Assembly (NCBI GenBank): GCA_029261435.1
Contig: JAJDBI010000219.1
Span: forward strand, 1-12,307
Length of the DNA stretch: 12,307 nt
Source of the DNA: Nitrospinaceae bacterium
GTDB lineage: Bacteria > Nitrospinota > Nitrospinia > Nitrospinales > VA-1
Direction of reading: 5' to 3'
The notes beneath the pieces were generated by a model, which did no database searches, was not told the origin of the DNA, and worked only from the letters and a program-made list of their open reading frames with translations. Of this stretch, positions 1-6,691 are shown in pieces (position 1 is the first letter of the stretch; each line of letters begins with the position of its first letter). The translations under genes and the position numbers were made by a program.

Positions 1-143
1 GACCAGGTGTCAGGCACCAAAACGTTCTTGATTTCAGAAACCACAGAACCATTGGCATTGGTGATCTTAGAAACTCGCTCTACAAAGCCAATCCCTTCGT
101 AAGGGTCTTGATGATCTTTAGTAAATACCCGGTCGATTTGCAT
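1..143 (-). CDS. nrdJ: Adenosylcobalamin-dependent (class II) ribonucleoside-diphosphate reductase, N-terminal fragment
   Basis: The first 47 codons are present, read leftward from an ATG at 143-141; the gene continues beyond base 1. The peptide begins MQIDRVFTKDHQDPYEGIGF and goes on to a VLVPDTW segment. This is the characteristic start of long bacterial B12-dependent ribonucleotide reductases, which usually read RVFTK...PYEGI...RTSEI...VPxxWSQVA. The enzyme makes deoxyribonucleotides in the cytoplasm with a cobalamin radical and needs no oxygen. The start is supported by a purine-rich ribosome-binding site (GAGGCGGAG on the minus strand) that ends 6 bases before the ATG. None of the catalytic domain lies inside the window, so identification rests on the N-terminus alone. 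The long upstream region holds palindromes that may regulate it. I saw no B12-box-like sequence there, so a cobalamin riboswitch is not apparent. Confidence 0.85.
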   Translation of the reverse strand, partial: MQIDRVFTKDHQDPYEGIGFVERVSKITNANGSVVSEIKNVLVPDTW

Positions 144-149
144 ATAATG

Positions 150-158
150 CTCCGCCTC
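150..158 (-). promoter_or_regulatory. Ribosome-binding site of nrdJ
   Basis: On the minus strand the bases just before the nrdJ ATG read GAGGCGGAG followed by CATTAT and ATG. This resembles a Shine-Dalgarno sequence with a 6-base spacer and fixes the nrdJ start at 143. Several other genes in the window (guaB, guaA, the transglutaminase) lack a comparable site. Confidence 0.6.
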
Positions 159-265
159 GCAAAAAAATAATTTCAATAAATTTAATCAGTTATCAGCTAA
201 AGGCATGAAGGGCATGAACAATTTCCAACCGCCCTTTTTCCTTAAAAGTCTTAGTTGCCTTAAAC

Positions 266-287
266 CACAAAATATCTATATTTTGTG
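266..287. promoter_or_regulatory. 22-base perfect palindrome, candidate operator for nrdJ
   Basis: The half-site CACAAAATAT (266-275) is mirrored exactly by ATATTTTGTG (278-287) around a 2-base centre CT. It lies 123-144 bases upstream of the nrdJ ATG and directly downstream of the candidate -10 box at 307-302. In AT-rich core and CACA/TGTG ends it recalls the NrdR box that controls ribonucleotide reductase genes, but that box is normally a 16-base site with ACAC/GTGT ends and this spacing does not match. It is best read as an operator of unknown regulator; a short RNA hairpin is also possible. Confidence 0.45.
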
Positions 288-301
288 TCTGCCAGCAAAA
301 T

Positions 302-307
302 ATTATA
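302..307 (-). promoter_or_regulatory. Candidate -10 box of the nrdJ promoter
   Basis: The minus strand reads TATAAT exactly at 307-302. A perfect TTGACA lies upstream, but only 12 bases separate the two, too short for a standard sigma-70 promoter. The hexamer at the normal 17-base distance is poor. If the -10 is used, transcription would start near 295, giving a leader of about 150 bases with the 22-base palindrome at its start and the second palindrome (332-350) covering the -35 side. Activator dependence would fit this arrangement, but that is inference. Confidence 0.3.
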
Positions 308-325
308 CAAGATGTGGTATGTCAA

Positions 326-402
326 TCGAAATATGTGGGATCCCCACATAACTTTCCCGAGGCCAAAAAAGATATTCGAAATGTGGGATTTACATAACTT
401 TC
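326..402. repeat. Imperfect direct repeat pair, 50-base period
   Basis: The copy at 326-356 and the copy at 376-402 share TCGAA, then ATGTGGGAT, then ACATAACTTTC. They differ by small indels: an extra AT after TCGAA in the first copy, and CCCC in place of TT before the shared ACAT. The first copy contains the perfect palindrome at 332-350; the second keeps only part of the dyad. This looks like a duplicated regulatory site upstream of nrdJ that has partly decayed. Confidence 0.6.
332..350. promoter_or_regulatory. 19-base palindrome TATGTGGG-ATC-CCCACATA
   Basis: Eight-base arms TATGTGGG (332-339) and CCCACATA (343-350) are exact reverse complements around ATC. It sits on the upstream side of the candidate nrdJ -10 box. 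A degenerate copy follows 50 bases further upstream of nrdJ, at about 381-396 (ATGTGGG-ATTT-ACAT). The spacing and recurrence suggest repeated binding sites for a dimeric regulator; the regulator is not identifiable from sequence. Confidence 0.4.
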
Positions 403-599
403 TTTCAAGACCACAGAACATAAAGGTTTCGCCTCTTTTCACCCCCACAAACATAGGCGAATAAAAAACAAAAATCAATGCAAACACGAACAAAAAAAGT
501 TTTTTTTATGGCTGATTTTTAAGAGGAAGGCAGAGGGCTTCCACAAGCAACGCAACAACAGCTTGTTAAGCCGAGCTAACCTCTACCAGCAAGATAGAG

Positions 600-2084
600 C
601 TATTTCTCACCGGTTCCACTGGTGGTCCAGTCAATTTCTACCTTGCCAACAAACTCCATCAAGCCAAAGGGACCCTCTTTTGTTCCCTCGGTTAGCTTGA
701 TGTGGGTGGCATCCACTACACTCTGGCCAAAAGTCGGGTCGAGAGCCCGCCATTCCCCCACATAAACTTCTGGCCAGGCATGATAAAGGAACCCCGAAAA
801 TTCTTTTGAGTACACCAGTCCATTCACAATGCGAGTGGGGATGCCCGCCGCCCGAGCCAAAGCCGTAAACAGATAAGTATGCGACTGACATTCGCCTCGC
901 CTTTCATGCAAAGCATCCAACGCTGTCACCGTATCCACCAGTTCTTTTTCCAGGTTATTGTGCACCCAACGGTTGATGTCTTGAGCCACCTGCCAGTCAT
1001 TCTGCGTATCTCCGACAAGTTCGCGCGCCAAAGCCCGGATCATGGGGTGTTTGGACTGCACCTCCGCCGATTCCTCCAGATATTTTGGGTCCTGTGACGA
1101 CTCTTTCGGCCAACTTGAAAGTCCAGTGATCATTTCCGGTTCAGTTTTGACCGCCAATGTAGTGCGATAAAAACCATTGGGCAAATTTTCTGTCGTGAGA
1201 ATCTTTTGCCTGCGGTCTTGTGGAACTAGATCTGAAGAACGGAGAGGCTTAAGGTGAAAGACAATCTCTCTCACCCGGCTTGGTCGATCAATCGGCTGGC
1301 TGGGTTTGACAAGGCTCATCGTGATCAAACTACTAATCGTAAGCGGTTCATCGAGTTTTTGCGCGACTTCGGAAGATTCCTTGAACGATTCAAAGCCCTG
1401 ATTGGTGGTTTCTTTGATCACCGATCCATCTTCAGCCACCCACATGGTGGTTTCGATACCTCCGAATCTTTGCTTGATCGCAAAAGTTTCAACAGGTTTT
1501 CCCTCATACTCCAATTTTTCCTGGCGCAGAACTTCATAGTCCAGGTCCACCAACATCTGGAATGATTCCAGAAACAAAGGCAAAGTCCCTTTTTGTCCAA
1601 CCTCCAATCCATTCGCCATTAAATTTAAAAGAAAGGTCGAAGAAGGCAGCGCGTCGGGTGGAAGATCCATCGTTTTTTCCTTATCAAAACCCCGCGATTT
1701 CACCCTGTAGGTCAACCGATTGCCTTCCATCCGGCCTTCGATCTGCTGTCGGTGCCCAGTGATCTCCTGCAAGAGGGAAAAACCCAGAAACTTGAAATCC
1801 GAACTGAGCCGTGTTTTTTGCTTGATCGTGGTGGACTGATCCACAGACTCGGAACGAATCTGAAAAAAAACCGTGGAGTCCACCTCAATAGCTTCCGGGG
1901 TCCAGCGGGTCTGTACTCGGGTAAACCCCATCTTGCGGTCTTGAAAATAAGTTCCCATCCAGTCTTCTTGCTCGCCAACGCCTTGAAACAACGGCTGAGC
2001 ATAGATCGATCCGCAAAATACCCACAGGGATAAAATTGATTGCACTAATAATTTCATTAAACCAACCGACTTATCGAAAAACAT
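600..2084 (-). CDS. Secreted transglutaminase-like cysteine protease/transglutaminase superfamily protein
   Basis: A 494-residue protein with an N-terminal export signal and a C-terminal transglutaminase-like domain at about 360-460. The papain-like catalytic triad is visible: Cys399 in GECQSH, His435 in YHAWPEV and Asp449 in LDPTFGQ, so the domain should be active. Residues 40-330 form a beta-rich region with no recognised family; it probably serves in substrate or partner binding. Bacterial members of this superfamily act as proteases, amidases or cross-linking enzymes in the envelope, and the substrate cannot be predicted here. The start is uncertain. The first ATG (2084) gives a 9-residue extension, whereas Met10 (ATG at 2057) would place the signal sequence MKLLVQSILSLWVF directly at the N-terminus with likely cleavage after A29. 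Neither start has a clear ribosome-binding site. It is transcribed towards nrdJ but lies 456 bases from it, so they are probably not one operon. Confidence 0.85.
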   Translation of the reverse strand: MFFDKSVGLMKLLVQSILSLWVFCGSIYAQPLFQGVGEQEDWMGTYFQDRKMGFTRVQTRWTPEAIEVDSTVFFQIRSESVDQSTTIKQKTRLSSDFKFLGFSLLQEITGHRQQIEGRMEGNRLTYRVKSRGFDKEKTMDLPPDALPSSTFLLNLMANGLEVGQKGTLPLFLESFQMLVDLDYEVLRQEKLEYEGKPVETFAIKQRFGGIETTMWVAEDGSVIKETTNQGFESFKESSEVAQKLDEPLTISSLITMSLVKPSQPIDRPSRVREIVFHLKPLRSSDLVPQDRRQKILTTENLPNGFYRTTLAVKTEPEMITGLSSWPKESSQDPKYLEESAEVQSKHPMIRALARELVGDTQNDWQVAQDINRWVHNNLEKELVDTVTALDALHERRGECQSHTYLFTALARAAGIPTRIVNGLVYSKEFSGFLYHAWPEVYVGEWRALDPTFGQSVVDATHIKLTEGTKEGPFGLMEFVGKVEIDWTTSGTGEK

Positions 2085-2305
2085 ATTTGATCAAACATCG
2101 GGGAAATGGGGTAATATACAAAATATAATCCCGCATAAAAAAAACAATCAGCATGAACATTCAGGTTATCACATTCGACAGAATTCGTGTCGTACCGGGA
2201 ACAAAGTGGATAGACCTCTCAATTCGATACAACTGTAAGCCCGCAAGATAATGCTGTTGCAATCACCACCAGTTTTTTGACCAGCTAAAAAGTTTTTCAC
2301 TGGCT

Positions 2306-2320
2306 CCCCGGCTTCCGGGG
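2306..2320. repeat. Small GC-rich hairpin CCCCGG-CTT-CCGGGG
   Basis: Perfect 6-base arms around a 3-base loop, in the gap between the divergent transglutaminase gene and guaB. Neither strand has an adjacent T-run, so it is not a classical terminator. It lies upstream of the guaB promoter and probably outside its transcript. Confidence 0.4.
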
Positions 2321-2357
2321 TGCTAGTATTGCAATCTTAAATTTTTAACAAAATTTC

Positions 2358-2366
2358 TGCTATAAT
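2358..2366 (+). promoter_or_regulatory. Extended -10 promoter of guaB, predicting a leaderless transcript
   Basis: TG-C-TATAAT at 2358-2366 is a perfect consensus extended -10 element. The -35 region (2337-2343, TTAAAT or similar) is weak, which is usual for extended -10 promoters, and the surroundings are AT-rich. The -10 ends only 5 bases before the guaB ATG at 2372. Normal spacing puts the first transcribed base at or next to the A of the ATG. That fits the absence of any Shine-Dalgarno sequence before guaB. Confidence 0.6.
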
Positions 2367-2371
2367 ACCTC

Positions 2372-3838
2372 ATGATTGACCCTAAAAATGTACCAACCTA
2401 TCTCACTTTTGATGATGTATTGCTCCTGCCTGCCCATTCAAAAGTTTTACCTGTAGACGTAAAACTCTCGACCCGATTGACCCGCAAGATCAAATTGAAC
2501 AGTCCATTAATCAGCGCCCCCATGGACACTGTGACAGAAACAAATTTGGCTATTGCTTTGGCTCAGGAAGGTGGAATCGGCATCATCCATCGAAGTCTCG
2601 CACCGGAAAAACAACGTAAAATGGTCGACAAGGTCAAACGTTCGGTGAGCGCCATGATCCCGGATCCTATCACCATGGAGCCCGATCAGAAAATCAGCGA
2701 AGCTCTGGAAGTCATGCGGAAATACAGCATTACAGGTATCCCCATCACGCAGAAGAAAAAACTGGTGGGAATTCTGACCAACCGGGACCTCCGGTTTGAA
2801 AACAACCTCAACAAAAAAATTCGCACCCTGATGACCAAAGACGATCTGGTCACCATCCCGGAAGGCACACCGCTGGAAAAATCCAAACAACTACTGCACG
2901 ATAATCGCATCGAAAAGTTGCTGGTGGTCGACAAAAAAGGACATCTCAAAGGACTGATCACCACTAAAGATATTGAAAAAGCCGGGAAATTCCCTAACGC
3001 CGCCAAGGACTCCAAAGGCAGACTTCTGGTAGGGGCCGCTTTGGGCGTTGCCCAGAACCCGGTAGAACATATTGAAGATTTAATCCGCGTCGGGCTTGAC
3101 GTTCTGGTGATAGACAGTGCCCACGGACATTCGGAGAAAGTCCTGGCAACCATCCGGGAAATCAAAAAAACTTTTCCGAAACTTCAAATAATAGGCGGCA
3201 ATGTAGCCACCGCTGAAGGCACCGCAGCTTTAATCAAAGCCGGAGTCGACGCAGTCAAGGTTGGCATTGGACCAGGCTCCATCTGCACCACCCGTGTGGT
3301 CTCAGGAGTTGGCGTACCGCAAATTTCCGCCATCGCAGAATGCGTTAAAGTGGCAGAGAAAAAAAATATCCCCATTATTTCCGATGGTGGCATTAAGCTT
3401 TCCGGTGACATCACTAAAGCCATCGCCGCCGGAGCCAGTTCAGTTATGATCGGTTCCCTCTTTGCCGGGACTGAAGAGAGTCCCGGAGAAAAGATTCTTT
3501 ATCAGGGAAGAAGCTATAAGGAATATCGCGGCATGGGTTCCATCGGTGCCATGTCTCAGGGATCCAGCGACCGATACTTCCAAGAATGGGAGCTCTCTGA
3601 AAGCAAATTGGTTCCAGAAGGAGTGGAAGCACGCATTCCATACCGAGGCGCATTGTCATTCACCGTTCACCAACTGTTAGGAGGACTACGTGCAGGGATG
3701 GGATATTGCGGAGCCGCTACCATTGACGAATTGAGAAAGAATGCGTCATTCATCAAGATCACCCCGTCCGGGCTTCGTGAAAGTCACGTTCACGATGTAA
3801 TCGTGACCAAAGAAGCTCCGAACTATAATATCGATTGA
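2372..3838 (+). CDS. guaB: Inosine-5'-monophosphate dehydrogenase
   Basis: A 488-residue cytoplasmic enzyme of normal family length. It oxidises IMP to XMP with NAD+, the committed step of guanine nucleotide synthesis. The TIM-barrel begins with LTFDDVLLLPAHS (11-23) and SAPMDTVTE (48-56). Two CBS domains are inserted at about 92-145 and 155-205 and normally sense ATP/GTP in this family. The catalytic cysteine is Cys305 in GPGSICTTR. Other family marks are SDGGIK (337-342), YRGMGS (385-390), and the mobile flap with RYFQ (401-404) and EGVEARIPYRG (416-426). The start is chosen because the next residues align with the usual IMPDH N-terminus. No ribosome-binding site precedes it, and the -10 box lies so close that translation is probably leaderless. 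guaA follows after 46 bases, so the two form the standard IMP-to-GMP unit. Confidence 0.98.
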   Translation: MIDPKNVPTYLTFDDVLLLPAHSKVLPVDVKLSTRLTRKIKLNSPLISAPMDTVTETNLAIALAQEGGIGIIHRSLAPEKQRKMVDKVKRSVSAMIPDPITMEPDQKISEALEVMRKYSITGIPITQKKKLVGILTNRDLRFENNLNKKIRTLMTKDDLVTIPEGTPLEKSKQLLHDNRIEKLLVVDKKGHLKGLITTKDIEKAGKFPNAAKDSKGRLLVGAALGVAQNPVEHIEDLIRVGLDVLVIDSAHGHSEKVLATIREIKKTFPKLQIIGGNVATAEGTAALIKAGVDAVKVGIGPGSICTTRVVSGVGVPQISAIAECVKVAEKKNIPIISDGGIKLSGDITKAIAAGASSVMIGSLFAGTEESPGEKILYQGRSYKEYRGMGSIGAMSQGSSDRYFQEWELSESKLVPEGVEARIPYRGALSFTVHQLLGGLRAGMGYCGAATIDELRKNASFIKITPSGLRESHVHDVIVTKEAPNYNID

Positions 3839-3842
3839 ACCC

Positions 3843-3857
3843 CCGGAGTTTCTCCGG
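3843..3857 (+). repeat. Intercistronic hairpin between guaB and guaA
   Basis: CCGGAG (3843-3848) pairs with CTCCGG (3852-3857) around a TTT loop, starting 5 bases after the guaB stop. It is not followed by a T-run, so it should not terminate transcription efficiently. It may protect the guaB message or influence guaA translation. It resembles the hairpin at 2306-2320 in size and in its CCGG-containing arms. Confidence 0.4.
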
Positions 3858-3884
3858 ACTAGCTAAACGGATCCCCTCATTGCC

Positions 3885-5441
3885 ATGACCACAGATATCC
3901 TGCACGAACAAAAAATTCTCATCCTTGATTTCGGATCGCAATACACTCAGAACATCGCCCGTAAAGTACGGGAATCCCAAGTCTATTGCGAGATCCACCC
4001 TTGCACCTTACCCTTTGACGAGATCAAAGCCTTTAATGCAAAAGGCATTATTCTCTCTGGAGGACCAGCAAGTGTTCTGGAAAAAGATTCACCGCTTTGC
4101 GACCGAAAGCTGTTTGAACTGGGCATTCCCATTCTCGGCATCTGCTACGGCATGCAACTCATCACCCATATTCTGGGCGGCAAGGTAGCCCCGTCCAAAA
4201 ATCGTGAATTTGGTAGAGCCGAGTTGATGTTAAAAGAATTTTCCCATTTATTTGAAGAAGTTAAAAATAATTCAGTCGTTTGGATGAGCCATGGAGACCG
4301 CATCTCAAAGTTGCCGAACGGATTCAAAGGCATTGCTTTCACAGACAACTCACCTATGGCGGCCATTGAAGACCCGGTAGCTCATATTTACGGCTTGCAA
4401 TTCCACCCGGAAGTAGTCCACACGATGGAAGGCACAAGGATTCTCAACAACTTCCTGTTTAAAATCTGCCAGTGTGCGAAGAACTGGAAAATGGAATCTC
4501 TGGTCGAATATATGATCAAAGATATACGGGACAAGGTGGGAAAATCAAAGGTCGTTTGCGGTTTGAGCGGTGGAGTGGATTCTTCGGTCGCAGCGGTGTT
4601 GATTCATAAAGCCATCGGCGATAACCTGCACTGCCTGTTCATTGACAACGGACTTTTACGATCCGGTGAAAGAGATAAAGTAGAAAGCACATTTCGCGAC
4701 AACTTCAACATCAACCTCGATGTCATCGACGCCGCAGACAAGTTTCTTGATAAACTAAAAGACATCACTGACCCCGAGCAAAAAAGAAAATCCATCGGCA
4801 ATACCTTCATCGAAGTCTTTGAAGAAGAAGCAAAAAAGCGCGGAGACTTTACTTTTCTGGCCCAGGGAACATTGTATCCTGACGTCATCGAGTCAGTCTC
4901 CTTCAAGGGCGGTCCATCAGTTGTGATCAAGTCGCACCACAATGTTGGTGGCCTGCCTGAAAAAATGAATTTAAAACTTCTCGAACCGTTTCGCGAATTA
5001 TTCAAAGATGAGGTTCGCGTACTCGGACGCGAGATGGGCATGCCGGATGAAATCATCAATCGACAACCATTCCCGGGACCGGGACTGGCCATCCGTATTC
5101 TGGGAGATGTGACCCGCGAGCGCCTTAAGATTCTTTGTGCCGGCGATAAAATTATTCTGGAAGAAGTGAAAGCAGCAGGCCTGTACAACGATTTATGGCA
5201 ATCATTCGCGGTCCTGCTCCCAGTAAAAACTGTAGGAGTCATGGGCGATGCCCGCACCTACGAAAACGTGATGGCCATCCGCGCCGTCACCAGCACCGAT
5301 GGCATGACTGCCGACTGGGCCCACCTACCCTACGAACTCTTGGGGAAACTCTCTAACCGCATCATCAACGAAGTTCACGGAGTTAATCGGGTGGTTTATG
5401 ACATCAGCTCCAAACCCCCTGGCACCATCGAGTGGGAATAG
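3885..5441 (+). CDS. guaA: GMP synthase (glutamine-hydrolysing)
   Basis: A 518-residue cytoplasmic enzyme of standard two-domain architecture. It converts XMP to GMP using ATP and ammonia from glutamine. The N-terminal class I glutamine amidotransferase domain (about 10-198) has the nucleophile Cys87 in GICYGMQL and the partners His174 and Glu176 in LQFHPEV. The ATP-pyrophosphatase domain starts near 205 with the P-loop SGGVDSS (228-234). The dimerisation domain (about 395-518) includes RQPFPGPGLAIR (393-404) and ends in the canonical KPPGTIEWE. It lies 46 bases downstream of guaB with a small hairpin between them. No clear Shine-Dalgarno sequence precedes ATG 3885, but the reading starts at the usual family position. 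No T-rich terminator hairpin is evident in the 104 bases after the stop. Confidence 0.98.
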   Translation: MTTDILHEQKILILDFGSQYTQNIARKVRESQVYCEIHPCTLPFDEIKAFNAKGIILSGGPASVLEKDSPLCDRKLFELGIPILGICYGMQLITHILGGKVAPSKNREFGRAELMLKEFSHLFEEVKNNSVVWMSHGDRISKLPNGFKGIAFTDNSPMAAIEDPVAHIYGLQFHPEVVHTMEGTRILNNFLFKICQCAKNWKMESLVEYMIKDIRDKVGKSKVVCGLSGGVDSSVAAVLIHKAIGDNLHCLFIDNGLLRSGERDKVESTFRDNFNINLDVIDAADKFLDKLKDITDPEQKRKSIGNTFIEVFEEEAKKRGDFTFLAQGTLYPDVIESVSFKGGPSVVIKSHHNVGGLPEKMNLKLLEPFRELFKDEVRVLGREMGMPDEIINRQPFPGPGLAIRILGDVTRERLKILCAGDKIILEEVKAAGLYNDLWQSFAVLLPVKTVGVMGDARTYENVMAIRAVTSTDGMTADWAHLPYELLGKLSNRIINEVHGVNRVVYDISSKPPGTIEWE

Positions 5442-5545
5442 TTTTTATTACGTGTTCCCCTGAATCGGTCAACACCCAATCTATTGACTTATGGAAGCTA
5501 CTTAGGATTTCACACAAAGCCTTCGAGACCAACCACAACAAGCAA

Positions 5546-6691
5546 TTAACTGAATTTCGATCTTTCTTTAAGTTGAGCCATTGAATTACTTAAAAAAGCA
5601 AATACGATACCAATAGTCAGTCCCAACACAATTCCCATTGCGATAATATTAGTTTTATTGATATTAATTGGATTTACCGGAGGAATACTATGACGACTGA
5701 TAATAACTGGTTCGAAATTTATTTTGGACAAATCAATCTTGGACAAATATGACATTTTATAATCCAATTCAGCTGTTTGTTCAGTATATTGGCTAGAAGC
5801 AGCTCTACGCTCCAGTACTTTCAACTCCTGTTCAAGAGCACGTTGTCCATATAAATACCAAATTGGAAAGCTCCCTAACGAAAGGGATATATTTGTTGTG
5901 GGTCCGCCAAAATTGTTGTCCACGATACCCAAGTTTTTGGCGATTTCAAGGTTGTCCGAAAAACGCCTGGCTTTGCTAGCCTTCTCCGCTTGTTCTTTAG
6001 AATGCAGTTTCTCCAATTCGGCAGAGTACTTATCCAACAAGACTTTAATTCCTTGTCTCATTGACTCTTTTGCACTATTTACAACCTCTCTTTTTGCCCG
6101 CTCAGCTAAGACGTTCAAAAAATCTGAAATCAGTTCAGGTTTTGTTCCCTCCATTTCAAAAATAATAGTTTGACCGGTGATTTTATTAGCCGTTTCTTGT
6201 TTACCGTTACCACTATCACTCACATGAATAGACCTGTTAATTTCTTGCACAATCCTTTTTCTAATATCAACATTAGGGTCGTTGGCATCAAATCTTTGAA
6301 GAAATTCTCCTTCAATAAACACTTTTTCCTGAGTCAGGTAAGACTGAAACTCTGTTAAAAATTTAATTATCAGGTAGTCTTTCTCTCTCACTATAGACCC
6401 TTTTTCTGATCTGGAAGTATCAGGAAGAATCTCAGCAATAAAGTCAGGAAAGAGCAAGGTCAAACCTTTCTCTGATGACTGGAAGCCGATAGTAGCACGA
6501 TAAATGGGTGTGACTGAGAACACATAAATAATTGAAAGAAAGGTAAAAATAGAGGTTGTAAAAAATATAAGAACTTTCTTCCTGACCAGCACTTCCAGCA
6601 AATCAAAAATGTTTATTTCATCTTCTGGCTGGTATTGGGAAGTTTGAATGCGATCAGGCTGGGGAGACGATGGTCTTTCTTTCTCGGTCAT
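5546..6691 (-). CDS. Wzz/FepE-type polysaccharide chain-length determinant protein
   Basis: A 381-residue inner-membrane protein with the Wzz layout. It has a cytoplasmic head (1-38), TM1 at about 40-61 and a long periplasmic region with a helical, charged, coiled-coil-like stretch (about 200-250). A proline-bearing segment (SIPPVNP, 336-341) precedes TM2 at about 347-368. The Wzz N-terminal motif is recognisable in EINIFDLLEVLVRKK followed by TPIYRA. Such polysaccharide co-polymerases set the chain length of O-antigen or exopolysaccharide made by a Wzy polymerase. There is no cytoplasmic tyrosine-kinase domain after TM2, so it is not a fused Wzc-type protein. No Wzx, Wzy or sugar-transfer cluster adjoins it; only the distant GT-C gene (10654-12156) is a glycosylation gene. 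The gene is visibly AT-richer than its neighbours. No clear ribosome-binding site precedes the ATG at 6691. Confidence 0.85.
   Translation of the reverse strand: MTEKERPSSPQPDRIQTSQYQPEDEINIFDLLEVLVRKKVLIFFTTSIFTFLSIIYVFSVTPIYRATIGFQSSEKGLTLLFPDFIAEILPDTSRSEKGSIVREKDYLIIKFLTEFQSYLTQEKVFIEGEFLQRFDANDPNVDIRKRIVQEINRSIHVSDSGNGKQETANKITGQTIIFEMEGTKPELISDFLNVLAERAKREVVNSAKESMRQGIKVLLDKYSAELEKLHSKEQAEKASKARRFSDNLEIAKNLGIVDNNFGGPTTNISLSLGSFPIWYLYGQRALEQELKVLERRAASSQYTEQTAELDYKMSYLSKIDLSKINFEPVIISRHSIPPVNPININKTNIIAMGIVLGLTIGIVFAFLSNSMAQLKERSKFS

Larger units (their letters stand above)
144..599. other. 456-base non-coding region upstream of nrdJ with palindromes and repeats
   Basis: No convincing gene lies here. 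A 77-codon open frame on the minus strand (493-260) has no family resemblance, runs straight through the palindromes and repeats, and is rejected. The region holds the nrdJ ribosome-binding site, a candidate promoter (TATAAT at 307-302 minus), two strong palindromes (266-287 and 332-350) and an imperfect direct repeat (326-356 and 376-402). The motif ATGTGG or its complement CCACA recurs several times between 260 and 460. Near the transglutaminase stop there are two weak hairpins: ACAAGC/GCTTGT around 543-566 and GGAAG/CTTCC around 523-542. Neither is followed by a convincing T-run on the minus strand, so no terminator is called. Confidence 0.6.

Noticed and set aside
260..493. 77-codon minus-strand open frame upstream of nrdJ
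   Set aside because: It runs through both palindromes and the direct repeat, has no family resemblance and no ribosome-binding site; the DNA is better explained as a regulatory region.
480..515. A-run/T-run (eight A then C then seven T on the minus strand) as a terminator of the transglutaminase gene
   Set aside because: It is a simple A/T mirror without a GC stem, about 100 bases past the stop; too weak to call.
144..599. Cobalamin riboswitch upstream of the B12-dependent nrdJ
   Set aside because: Looked for the B12-box core (GCCACTG-like) on the nrdJ strand and found none, nor a convincing riboswitch fold.
2686..3165. 159-codon open frame antisense to guaB
   Set aside because: Opposite the CBS and barrel regions of a certain guaB; a shadow frame.
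4604..5257. 217-codon open frame antisense to guaA
   Set aside because: Low-complexity Ser/Arg-rich translation typical of the reverse strand of a conserved gene; guaA on the other strand is certain.
5442..5545. Terminator between the converging guaA and wzz-like genes
   Set aside because: No stem-loop with a T-run is visible on either strand in these 104 bases.
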